From assembly GCA_964644555.1 (NCBI GenBank), contig CAZXWI010000042.1, positions 1 to 13,059 of the forward strand: a DNA stretch of 13,059 nucleotides, written 5' to 3'. The position numbers and the translations under genes were made by a program. The DNA is from RUG14186 sp964644555. GTDB lineage: Bacteria > Bacillota > Clostridia > Eubacteriales > Anaerofustaceae. The notes beneath the pieces were generated by a model. It did no database searches and was not told where the DNA came from. It saw only the letters and a program-made list of their open reading frames with translations. This document shows, in pieces, positions 1-6,725 of the stretch; the stretch's first letter is position 1; each line of letters starts with the position of its first letter.

Positions 1-360
1 GCAAATAGCACCGTAATTAAAGCCTATTGAATCATCGTACATATACGAAATCAAAGAAGTTTTATCTTCATAATTAAATTTCAAAATTATATTTGATTCT
101 TCTTGTATTCCGAAAGATACATTCTGTTCGTTTAACCTAAGTTGAATTTCTCCCAAAATTTCGTCATCTTCTATTACACTTGAAGATACGATTTCCGATT
201 TAAAAGGCTCCGAAGCATATTTTGTAATTTCCACGGACACCAAGCTTTTGTCAAAATACCCTTCCGACAAAAACGAAGCTTGCAAATACCCTACATACAC
301 TACAAAAATCAATATCAATACAATAAGAAGAATAATAAACGGCTTTATAATTTTCTTCAA
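1..360 (-). CDS. membrane-anchored protein of unknown function (3' end off the window)
   Basis: I do not recognise this protein. The frame is open from a TTG codon at 360-358 to the left edge, giving 120 residues with the C-terminus missing. The TTG start is chosen because AGAGGAC lies just upstream at good spacing and no ATG or GTG occurs early in the frame. Residues 2-7 are basic (KKIIKP) and residues 8-26 form one strong hydrophobic helix, so it is probably an N-terminal membrane anchor or uncleaved signal. The rest is polar, acidic and serine-rich, and should lie outside the membrane. The start is only 11 bases after the ABC-F stop, so it is very likely the last visible gene of the mtnN-rbgA-rnhB-ABC-F operon. 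No catalytic motif is visible. Confidence 0.72.
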   Translation of the reverse strand, partial: MKKIIKPFIILLIVLILIFVVYVGYLQASFLSEGYFDKSLVSVEITKYASEPFKSEIVSSSVIEDDEILGEIQLRLNEQNVSFGIQEESNIILKFNYEDKTSLISYMYDDSIGFNYGAIC

Positions 361-371
361 TTTAGTCCTCT

Positions 372-1955
372 TTATTCCAAATTGAGATATTCGTCATATG
401 TGCACATTTTGTCTTTCATTCCGTTTGGCGTAAGCTCTATTATTCTGTTTGCAACCGTTTGCACAAATTCATGGTCGTGACACGAAAAGAGAATGTTGCC
501 GCCGAAGGAAATAAGTCCGTTGTTAAGTGCCGTAATGGATTCCAAGTCAAGGTGATTCGTTGGCTGGTCCAAAACAAGTACATTCGAACCGAACATCATC
601 ATTCGAGATAACATACATCTGACTTTTTCTCCACCCGATAATACCTTTACGGGCTTAAATACTTCCTCTTGAGTAAAGAGCATACGACCAAGAAAACTTC
701 TCAAATATGTTTCGGTGGTATCCTTGGAATATTGCTCCAACCACTTTACTATGCTCATGTCATTATCTTTGAAATATGCAGAATTATCAACGGGGAAATA
801 GCTTTGCGATGTGCTTATGCCCCATTTGAAGCTGCCTTCGTCAGCTTCAATCTCGCCCATTAATATTTTAAACAAAATCGTAGGTGCAAGGTCATTTTCT
901 CCGATAAAGGCTATCTTATCGCCCTTATTGACTCTAAATGTTACATTGTTAAGCACTTTTACACCGTCAATGGTCTTTGAAATGCCTTCAACGGTAAGTA
1001 TCTCTTTGCCTGCTTCTCTATCCATTTCGAATGCCACATACGGATAACGGCGAGAAGAAGCCGGCATATCCTCGATTTCAATCTTTTCAAGAAGCTTTTT
1101 ACGAGATGTTGCCTGTCTTGACTTTGATTTATTAGCTGAGAATCGTGCAATAAATGACTGTAATTCCTTGATTTTTTCTTCTTTTTTCTTATTCTGGTTT
1201 TTAAGCATTCTCTGAATGAGCTGGCTTGAATCATACCAGAATTCATAGTTACCTATATACAGCTTAATCTTGCCGTAATCGATATCGACTATATGCGTAC
1301 AAACGGTATTGAGGAAGTGTCTGTCGTGCGATACCACTATTACCGTTCCTTCAAAATCAATAAGGAAGTCTTCAAGCCAATTTACCGAAGCCAAATCAAT
1401 ACCGTTTGTAGGTTCGTCCAACAAAATTATATCGGGGTTTCCGAAAAGTGCCTGCGCAAGTAATATTTTTACCTTTTCTTTTTCGCTTAACGATGACATT
1501 TGAGCATACAAAAGATCATCGCCAAGGCCCAGTCCTTGCAGTAACTTCGATGCGTCCGAATCGGCATTCCAACCATCGAGTTCCGCAAATTCGGCTTCTA
1601 ATTCCGATGCCAAAATACCATCTTCTTCGGTGAAGTCTTCTTTTGCATATAGGGCATCTTTCTGCTTTTGGATATCATACAATCTTTGATTTCCCATAAT
1701 AATGGTATCCAAAACGCTGAATTCATCGAATGCGTAGTGATCCTGTCTGAGCACCGATAAACGGTCGTTCTCACCTTTGGAAACGACACCCGTAGTCGGC
1801 TCCAGTTCTCCGGAGAGGATTTTCAACAATGTCGATTTTCCTGCTCCATTGGCACCTATAATGCCATAGCAGTTTCCCTCGGTGAATTTTATATTACCCT
1901 CTTTGAATAAGTTATCGGCACCGAAACTTAAACTTAAATCTGTAATTTGAAGCAT
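372..1955 (-). CDS. ABC-F family ATPase, YbiT/YkpA type, with one degenerate ATP site
   Basis: A soluble duplicated ABC ATPase of 527 residues with no membrane segments. ABC-F proteins bind the ribosomal E site and modulate translation. NBD1 has Walker A GANGAGKST (34-42), Walker B LLDEPTNG (178-185) and VSHDRHF. The linker at 240-305 is the charged helical pair that contacts tRNA and rRNA in this family, with RFSANKSKSRQATSR resembling YbiT/YkpA. NBD2 has an intact LSGGE (439-443), but its Walker A reads GENDLAPT (352-359), without the lysine, and its Walker B is LDQPTNHLD with Gln464 where Glu is expected. The NBD1 signature is LSEKEK instead of LSGGQ. ATP site 1 is therefore complete and site 2 is lost in every motif. 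The ATG at 1955 follows GGAG at good spacing and lies 16 bases after the rnhB stop. As I recall, an atypical NBD1 signature and NBD2 P-loop occur in this subfamily; the Gln is less expected. The family call is firm, the cellular role is not. Confidence 0.93.
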   Translation of the reverse strand: MLQITDLSLSFGADNLFKEGNIKFTEGNCYGIIGANGAGKSTLLKILSGELEPTTGVVSKGENDRLSVLRQDHYAFDEFSVLDTIIMGNQRLYDIQKQKDALYAKEDFTEEDGILASELEAEFAELDGWNADSDASKLLQGLGLGDDLLYAQMSSLSEKEKVKILLAQALFGNPDIILLDEPTNGIDLASVNWLEDFLIDFEGTVIVVSHDRHFLNTVCTHIVDIDYGKIKLYIGNYEFWYDSSQLIQRMLKNQNKKKEEKIKELQSFIARFSANKSKSRQATSRKKLLEKIEIEDMPASSRRYPYVAFEMDREAGKEILTVEGISKTIDGVKVLNNVTFRVNKGDKIAFIGENDLAPTILFKILMGEIEADEGSFKWGISTSQSYFPVDNSAYFKDNDMSIVKWLEQYSKDTTETYLRSFLGRMLFTQEEVFKPVKVLSGGEKVRCMLSRMMMFGSNVLVLDQPTNHLDLESITALNNGLISFGGNILFSCHDHEFVQTVANRIIELTPNGMKDKMCTYDEYLNLE

Positions 1956-1971
1956 ATTATTCTCCGTTTTC

Positions 1972-3096
1972 TTAAAATGCGTTTTTATAATGTTTTAAAC
2001 TGAACTTATCATTATTATAAACATTAAAAGCTATTATATCAAATCTTACGGGCGTTGTAATGCCTTTTTCTGAAATATATATCTGTGCGGCATCTTTTAT
2101 GCGTTTTTGTTTGTCATATCCGACCTGTTCTTCGGCAGTGCCGTGAAAATTATCTTTTCTTTCTTTTACTTCGCAAAAGACGGTTACTCCGGCATCATCA
2201 TATATTATATCTATTTCTCCACTGCCCCTCTTAACGCTGCGCTGTATTATTTCACAGCCTTTGCTTTTCAAAAAATCGACAGCCTCTTGTTCGAAACAAT
2301 TACCTATTTCCCTTGACGGCATTTGGTTGGTTATGCCCGATAAAAACGATTTTCTGTGTATAGGGGTTATACCGTATTTTTCAATAGCTTTGATATGTTC
2401 CGCAGTTCCGTAGCCTTTATTTGATGCAAAGCCGTATTCGGGATATTGCTTATCGTATTCATACATAAGACGATCCCTTGTTACTTTTGCCACTATGCTT
2501 GCAGCAGCTATTGAATATACGTTTGCATCCCCTTTTACAAAGCCCTTTTGAGGAATGTCGTAATCTATTTCCAATGCATCCAATAAGAGCATATCGGGTT
2601 TTATTTTCATTTTGTCGAGTGCATCGGTTATGGTCTTTTTCGTAGCTGAGAGTATATTTATTTTATCAATAACTTCGTTATCGGCAATACCCACCGCCCA
2701 GCACACGGCTTTTTCGGTGATAATATCGTACAGTTTGTTTCTTTTACTCTCCGTGAGTTTTTTCGAATCGTTTACATACAATTCGTTAAAATCCTCCGGC
2801 AAAATTACAACTGCACTTACAACAGGCCCGCACAACGGACCTCTGCCCGCCTCATCACAGCCGGCTATCAGCTTATACCCTTTTGTGCGGTAATTAGATT
2901 CTATCATCTTCATTCGCTCAATACGCTTTAATTCGGCTAAATACTTTTCGTAGCTTTTATTCATCGATAAAGCAAGCTTTTTTACGCTCTCACGACTATC
3001 GTGATACAATTCTTTAATATATTCAGCATATTCTTCATAGGACAAAGATGCTATCGTATCTTTAATTTGCTTTACGGTTTTATCGGATATGTCCAT
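1972..3096 (-). CDS. rnhB: RNase HII fused to a C-terminal YraN (UPF0102) domain
   Basis: RNase HII cuts RNA, including single ribonucleotides, in RNA-DNA hybrids in the cytoplasm. I place the start at the ATG at 3096-3094, giving 374 residues. It overlaps the rbgA stop as TGATG and has GAGGAGG just upstream. A longer frame from 3117 would run back into rbgA. Residues 1-70 are a helical N-terminal extension, common in Firmicutes RnhB. The catalytic domain starts with GCDEAGRG (D81, E82), and D173 in LLLDA and D208 in KVTRD complete the DEDD set. From about residue 256 a second domain begins with the features of YraN: E269, GEID (D296) and CEVK (E309, K311), a PD-(D/E)XK-like layout. YraN is normally a separate protein of about 110-120 residues, so this is a fusion. 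It is translationally coupled to rbgA. Confidence 0.93.
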   Translation of the reverse strand: MDISDKTVKQIKDTIASLSYEEYAEYIKELYHDSRESVKKLALSMNKSYEKYLAELKRIERMKMIESNYRTKGYKLIAGCDEAGRGPLCGPVVSAVVILPEDFNELYVNDSKKLTESKRNKLYDIITEKAVCWAVGIADNEVIDKINILSATKKTITDALDKMKIKPDMLLLDALEIDYDIPQKGFVKGDANVYSIAAASIVAKVTRDRLMYEYDKQYPEYGFASNKGYGTAEHIKAIEKYGITPIHRKSFLSGITNQMPSREIGNCFEQEAVDFLKSKGCEIIQRSVKRGSGEIDIIYDDAGVTVFCEVKERKDNFHGTAEEQVGYDKQKRIKDAAQIYISEKGITTPVRFDIIAFNVYNNDKFSLKHYKNAF

Positions 3097-3920
3097 CACT
3101 CCTCCTCGGGGATACATAACGACACCTGCCCGATAATGCCGTTTTTGAATTCATCGATTATGGTATTTGCGCATCTTGCATAATCAAACTCACCGCCCTT
3201 TATGATAAAACCGCGGTTTTTGCAAATTTCTTCGTATATTTCAAGCGTAGTTTTGTCTAAAACATCTACTTTATATCTGTTTTCCAAAAGAAGCGGATAA
3301 TCTGACTGCAAAAATTTGATTATTTCAAATGCCAAATCTTCTTTATCTAGAATCGTATCCTTTACGCAGCCGATCATGGCAAGTCGGACTCCGTCCTCTT
3401 GCGATACAAATTTAGGCGGAAGAACCCCCGGAGTATCCAGTAGATAAAACTCATCGGATTTTATCCAGTTTGTTCCCCTTGTTACACCGGGCATATTCCC
3501 CGTTTTAGCACCGCCTTTTTTAGTTAATGTATTGATAAAAAGAGATTTGCCCACATTCGGGATTCCGGCAACTATTGCACGAGCTTCCCTCTCAAATCGA
3601 AATGACGATTTCAAACCTTTCAAATATTGTGCAACTTGCGATATTCCTTCACCTGTAACACAATCGGTAAAGAAAACATCACGACCTAAATTTTTATAAT
3701 GTTTTTTCCATTTATCTATTACCGCTCTATCCGCAAGCGAAACCTTGTTATATACCGTTATATGTTTTTTATCTTTAATACTTTTGTAAAAATCCGAATT
3801 GACACTCTTCTCAACGGCTCTCGCATCCCCCAAAACTACGATAATATCGGCCTTGGAGGTTTCTTCTTTGATTTTGCGTTCAGCCTTTGCCATGTGACCC
3901 GGATACCACTGAATAAGCAT
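3096..3920 (-). CDS. rbgA: RbgA/YlqF circularly permuted GTPase for 50S assembly, with altered NKxD
   Basis: RbgA is a GTPase that helps late 50S ribosomal subunit assembly. The length of 274 residues is normal, and the permuted motif order is clear: G4 near residue 58, G5-like region near 85, then G1 GIPNVGKS (119-126), G2 threonine in PGVTRG (144-149) and G3 DTPG (162-165). The start WYPGHMAKA carries His9, the residue linked to catalysis in B. subtilis RbgA. The G4 motif reads NKVS (58-61), so the aspartate that confers guanine specificity is absent. The usual DARIPxSSRN segment is also changed, to DARAVEKSVN (32-41). The start ATG lies three bases after the mtnN stop and its SD, GAGGT, runs into that stop codon, so translation is coupled. 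The rbgA-rnhB order matches other Firmicutes and supports orthology. Confidence 0.92.
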   Translation of the reverse strand: MLIQWYPGHMAKAERKIKEETSKADIIVVLGDARAVEKSVNSDFYKSIKDKKHITVYNKVSLADRAVIDKWKKHYKNLGRDVFFTDCVTGEGISQVAQYLKGLKSSFRFEREARAIVAGIPNVGKSLFINTLTKKGGAKTGNMPGVTRGTNWIKSDEFYLLDTPGVLPPKFVSQEDGVRLAMIGCVKDTILDKEDLAFEIIKFLQSDYPLLLENRYKVDVLDKTTLEIYEEICKNRGFIIKGGEFDYARCANTIIDEFKNGIIGQVSLCIPEEE

Positions 3921-3923
3921 ATT

Positions 3924-4619
3924 TTACCTCAATGTAAATTTTTTTATAGCCTCAAGCAAAACATCACCGCAATTCATTGACGATGATACAGTATTTTCTT
4001 TAAATTCACAGTATGCGTCTTCCGATGACTCATCTCCGTCGCTAATTCCTTTAACGGCGGCAAATCCCACATTATACATTGCGCATACCTGAGCTATAGC
4101 GCCTGCTTCCATCTCACAACAAAGCCCCGTAAAATCTGAAAGAAGTTTTTTTTTCTGCTCAGAGTCCACGATTACTCTGTCGCCCGAAAGCACATTTCCG
4201 AAATGCACATGTTTGTTGTTTTCATAAAGCTCCTTTGCACAGGCTAAAAATCTTTGATCTGCTTTCATTTCCACAATGCCGAGTTCGCACTGCTCACCTT
4301 TTTTATATCCGAAAGGCGAACAATCGTAGTCATGCTGAATAGCCGCCTCGGCAATTATTACATCATTCGGGTGAATATTACTTGATAAGCTTCCCGATGT
4401 GCCTATGCTTACCACTATCTGCGGATTATACTCGTTTATGAGAGTCTGTGCACACAAAGCGGCGGCAACCTTTCCCGTTCCGCAAACCGATGTTACTATT
4501 TGTTCGTCTTCGAATTGATATTTTTTTACTTCGAATATACCGTGCATATTGCTTTGTAAAAATTCACATTTCTCGCAAAATTGCAATTCGTCCTGCATTG
4601 ATGCTATTACTGCTATCAT
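3924..4619 (-). CDS. mtnN: 5'-methylthioadenosine/S-adenosylhomocysteine nucleosidase
   Basis: The 231 residues match the MTA/SAH nucleosidase (Pfs) family over its usual length. The enzyme cleaves adenine from methylthioadenosine and S-adenosylhomocysteine, recycling by-products of methylation and polyamine synthesis; SAH cleavage also feeds LuxS. The N-terminal IASMQDE gives the catalytic glutamate (E11). GTSGSL (73-78) is the phosphorylase-fold glycine loop. HDYDCSPFGY (96-105) is the family signature. EMEAG holds E171 and ISDGD holds D194, equivalent to E. coli E174 and D197. The ATG has AGGGG eight bases upstream. It is the first gene of the leftward operon, directly behind an extended -10 promoter, with rbgA starting three bases after its stop. 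Confidence 0.94.
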   Translation of the reverse strand: MIAVIASMQDELQFCEKCEFLQSNMHGIFEVKKYQFEDEQIVTSVCGTGKVAAALCAQTLINEYNPQIVVSIGTSGSLSSNIHPNDVIIAEAAIQHDYDCSPFGYKKGEQCELGIVEMKADQRFLACAKELYENNKHVHFGNVLSGDRVIVDSEQKKKLLSDFTGLCCEMEAGAIAQVCAMYNVGFAAVKGISDGDESSEDAYCEFKENTVSSSMNCGDVLLEAIKKFTLR

Positions 4620-4668
4620 AAAAATGTACCCCTTATCAACAAAATATTGTTCTTAAAAAATTATTTTA

Positions 4669-4697
4669 ATTATAACATATTATTTCGATGCTGTGAT
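4669..4697 (-). promoter_or_regulatory. promoter of the mtnN-rbgA-rnhB operon
   Basis: On the minus strand TGTTATAAT is an extended -10: a perfect TATAAT at 4674-4669 preceded by TG. The -35 is weak (ATCACA, 18-base spacer), which an extended -10 can tolerate. Transcription would start near 4662, leaving a leader of about 42 bases that contains the inverted repeat AACAA-AATA-TTGTT (4638-4651) and the SD. Confidence 0.6.
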
Positions 4698-4702
4698 ATA
4701 CT
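4694..4702 (+). promoter_or_regulatory. candidate extended -10 promoter for the recX-like gene
   Basis: TGATATACT fits an extended -10 (TGn followed by TATACT). No good -35 is visible 16-18 bases upstream. A start near 4709 would give a leader of about 75 bases that includes both inverted repeats described next. It lies back to back with the mtnN promoter. Confidence 0.35.
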
Positions 4703-4708
4703 AAAAAA

Positions 4709-4736
4709 CAAAACGCTCATTTTAACTGAGGTTTTG
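4709..4736 (-). terminator. hairpin with T-run reading leftward; also in the recX leader
   Basis: CAAAAC-g-CTCA pairs with TGAG-GTTTTG (10 pairs, one bulged base, 7-base loop). Read on the minus strand the hairpin is followed by TTTTTT (4708-4703), the form of a rho-independent terminator that would stop antisense transcripts from recX before the mtnN promoter. Read on the plus strand it has no T-run and would simply be a leader hairpin. Confidence 0.4.
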
Positions 4737-4747
4737 CCGATAAATAT

Positions 4748-4769
4748 GCTAAAACAAAAATGTTTTAGC
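4748..4769 (+). promoter_or_regulatory. perfect 8-bp inverted repeat just before the recX ribosome site
   Basis: GCTAAAAC and GTTTTAGC flank a 6-base loop AAAAAT. The repeat ends just ahead of the SD (AAAGGA) of the recX-like gene. It has no T-run on either strand, so it is not a terminator; it could be an operator or a translational control hairpin. Its AAAAC arm could also pair with GTTTT of the preceding hairpin, so the two structures could exclude each other. Confidence 0.45.
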
Positions 4770-4785
4770 TACAAAGGATATAACT

Positions 4786-5571
4786 ATGATTCTAAATTCC
4801 ATTAACATAAAAAAGGATTCAGCAATAATAAATTATGACGAAGATCATCTTTTGCTTATCAATAAAGCTTTGATAAAAAAACATGATTTATCGCCGAATA
4901 AAGAGTTTAACCTAAATGCACTTTTATCCGATAACGAAGAATTCTCAAAACAACTCGCCAAAGAATATGCACTAACTTACCTAAGCTACTGTATGAGAAG
5001 CGAATACCAAGTGTATGAATATTTGATAAAAAAGCATATTCAAAAAAAAGCCGCACTATATGCGGTAAACCTGTTAAAAAGCCACAACTACATAAATGAT
5101 AAAGACTTTGCCATCGTTTTTTTTGAAAATATGAAGCTATCGGGCAAAAGCAAGATTTACATAAGCCAAAAGCTGAAACAAAAAGGCATTGATGATGCGA
5201 TAATAGAAGAAGTTCTTTGTGAATACGACGAAAACTCTCTTTATCAAAACGCAAGGAAGTTTTTGCAAAGCAAAAACAATTCTTTAAAAAAATATCCACC
5301 TAAAATAAGGCAGGAAAAATTATACCGAAGCGCATTATCGCAAGGATTTTCGGCTGATATGGTAAAGAATATCACCGATGAACTCCTAAAATCGGACAAT
5401 AGTGATTTCGATGATTATTACATAGAATTATCGAAAAAAAAGATTGCATCACTTCAAAAGAAAAATTTATCCGAAAAAGAATTAAGGCTCAAAGCATATA
5501 CATACCTTTTACCTAAAGGCACACCCAAAGAAATTATAGACGAAGTGTTAAGTGAATGCAAAAATGAGTAA
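4786..5571 (+). CDS. recX: RecX-family regulatory protein
   Basis: RecX binds the RecA filament and modulates its recombinase and coprotease activity. The 261 residues are cytoplasmic, lysine-rich and almost all helical, as in RecX, which is built of repeated three-helix modules. The core is at about residues 60-150: RSEYQVYEYL, then NYINDKDFA, then KLKQKGIDDAIIEEVL. This follows the RecX order of an R-S-xx-E-hh-xx-L helix, the DxxFA segment and a KGhxxxhI helix. A further degenerate module lies at about 155-200 and another at 230-258 (GTPKEIIDEVL). The start ATG has AAAGGA at 7-base spacing. I see no LexA-type box upstream. Sequence conservation in RecX is low, so the family call is good but not certain. 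Confidence 0.78.
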   Translation: MILNSINIKKDSAIINYDEDHLLLINKALIKKHDLSPNKEFNLNALLSDNEEFSKQLAKEYALTYLSYCMRSEYQVYEYLIKKHIQKKAALYAVNLLKSHNYINDKDFAIVFFENMKLSGKSKIYISQKLKQKGIDDAIIEEVLCEYDENSLYQNARKFLQSKNNSLKKYPPKIRQEKLYRSALSQGFSADMVKNITDELLKSDNSDFDDYYIELSKKKIASLQKKNLSEKELRLKAYTYLLPKGTPKEIIDEVLSECKNE

Positions 5572-5615
5572 ATCTCATGAATTTCAGCTTAAAAAAAATA
5601 AATTCATTAAACTGT

Positions 5616-5644
5616 TTGCCAATTACATACATTTAGTTTATAAT
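5616..5644 (+). promoter_or_regulatory. sigma-A type promoter for the E2-like gene
   Basis: TTGCCA (5616-5621), a 17-base spacer and TATAAT (5639-5644) form a near-consensus housekeeping promoter. Transcription would start near 5651, leaving a leader of about 73 bases with an A/T-rich hairpin (5675-5696) ahead of the SD AAGGGAGA. Confidence 0.72.
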
Positions 5645-5723
5645 ATAATGATTGATTTAAGGTGATTCTAAATAAACACATTTTATAAAAATGTTTAAAT
5701 TACAATAAGGGAGAATATTACTT

Positions 5724-6605
5724 ATGAGAAAAGACGGGAAACGCATAAAAAGAGTTGACCCAATGTATACCATAATACCGTACATCCTCGATAAGAGATA
5801 CGATGCCATGAATAACATCGAACTGGATATCCCAATGGAGCCAATGCAGAAGTATCTTAACCAAAAGAGAAAAGAGGGTTATCATATTTCGCATATGGGG
5901 CTTTTGGTTGCCGCAATACTGCGTACTACAGCAGAATTCCCCGCACTTAACAGATTTATAGTAAATAAAAAAATATACGCACGAAACGAATTCTGCGTAG
6001 GTCTTGTTGTATTAAAACCGGGTTCGGACGATGCAACGATGAATAAGATATATTTCGAATTGGAAGACGATATTTTTACCGTACAGGAAAAAATAGACAA
6101 ATACATAAACGACAACAGAAAAACCGACAATTCCAACTCAACTGACGAATTAATGACTAAGCTCCTTGCGATTCCGGGGCTTTTGAATACTGCGGTAACT
6201 GTGCTTAAATGGATGGACAGACACAACATCATGCCTCGTGCCGTAATCGAAGCAAGTCCATTTCATGCAACACTCGGCATAACCAACCTTGCAAGCATAA
6301 GAACAAATCATATCCATCACCATATATACGAATTCGGCACAATGGGTATGTTTATAGCCATGGGTAATTCAAGAGTAATCCCCGTTGACAGAGCAGGCAA
6401 TATCGAATTTGTGAAGAGTTTGCCTCTCGGTGTGGTAATGGACGAGCGAATCGCTTCGGGAAGCTACTTTGCAGCAGCATTCCAAAAGATAAAATTGTAC
6501 CTTAAAAATCCGGAGCTTTTGGAAAAGCCTGCCGAAATCGTAAACAGAGATTTTCCCATCGAAAAAAATTGGCTTTCTTACAAAAAGGCACAAAAGAAAA
6601 AATAA
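5724..6605 (+). CDS. stand-alone 2-oxoacid dehydrogenase E2-like acyltransferase fold, catalytic residues missing
   Basis: The 293 residues resemble the catalytic (CoA acyltransferase) core of E2 subunits, related to chloramphenicol acetyltransferase. No lipoyl or peripheral subunit-binding domain is present. Matching landmarks are ISHMGLLVAAILR (55-67), EFPALNR (71-77), SPFHATLGITNLASI (178-192, the equivalent of the E2 segment ending in SNLG), and GTMGMFIAMG (205-214). The active-site motif DHRxxDG aligns with DERIASG (240-246), so the catalytic His is Glu241 and the second catalytic residue Asp is Ser245. It is therefore unlikely to act as a normal acyltransferase. No E1, E3 or lipoate gene is nearby. 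The gene has its own promoter, SD AAGGGAG and terminator, so it is monocistronic. Similar stand-alone E2-like proteins occur in clostridia; their role is unknown to me. Confidence 0.75.
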   Translation: MRKDGKRIKRVDPMYTIIPYILDKRYDAMNNIELDIPMEPMQKYLNQKRKEGYHISHMGLLVAAILRTTAEFPALNRFIVNKKIYARNEFCVGLVVLKPGSDDATMNKIYFELEDDIFTVQEKIDKYINDNRKTDNSNSTDELMTKLLAIPGLLNTAVTVLKWMDRHNIMPRAVIEASPFHATLGITNLASIRTNHIHHHIYEFGTMGMFIAMGNSRVIPVDRAGNIEFVKSLPLGVVMDERIASGSYFAAAFQKIKLYLKNPELLEKPAEIVNRDFPIEKNWLSYKKAQKKK

Positions 6606-6616
6606 ATTATTTAAAC

Positions 6617-6648
6617 AAAAATAACTGCCGTGTTTGGCAGTTATTTTT
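6617..6648. terminator. bidirectional rho-independent terminator
   Basis: A 13-bp stem with GC-rich AACTGCC/GGCAGTT at its top and a 6-base loop. The plus strand continues TTTTTATT, ending the E2-like gene. The minus strand reads TTATTTTTGTTT, so the same hairpin can end the leftward transcript of the 6660-8330 island. Confidence 0.88.
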
Positions 6649-6659
6649 ATTGGTAAGCT

Positions 6660-6716
6660 TTATACCTTTAGTTTGTCAACACTTTTCTTTAAGACTTTTC
6701 TTCTATCTCTGTTCAT
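6660..6716 (-). CDS. possible 18-residue basic mini-protein
   Basis: Twelve bases after the stop at 6726 there is an ATG (6716) preceded by AAGGAG at 5-base spacing. The frame encodes 18 residues, MNRDRRKVLKKSVDKLKV, ending in TAA just before the bidirectional terminator. The MNRxxRR opening resembles many small phage or accessory proteins, so this may be a true micro-protein or the stub of a truncated gene. A 9-bp inverted repeat (6677-6685 and 6728-6736) encloses its SD and start. The evidence is only the SD, the position and the basic composition. Confidence 0.33.
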   Translation of the reverse strand: MNRDRRKVLKKSVDKLKV

Positions 6717-6725
6717 TAACTCTCC

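Noticed and set aside
959..1246. 95-residue minus-strand ORF inside the ABC-F gene
   Set aside because: Out-of-frame shadow of the ABC-F linker region; the ABC-F frame is intact and strongly conserved.
3097..3117. Longer start for rnhB at 3117
   Set aside because: The ATG at 3096 has GAGGAGG and forms a TGATG overlap with rbgA. The extra seven codons fall inside rbgA coding sequence and over the SD.
4638..4651. AACAA-AATA-TTGTT as a LexA/DinR-type box
   Set aside because: It does not fit GAAC-N4-GTTC, and the AT-rich 5-bp arms could occur by chance.
5564..5578. Hairpin ATGAG/CTCAT at the recX stop as a terminator
   Set aside because: The stem is only 5 bp and no T-run follows on the plus strand.
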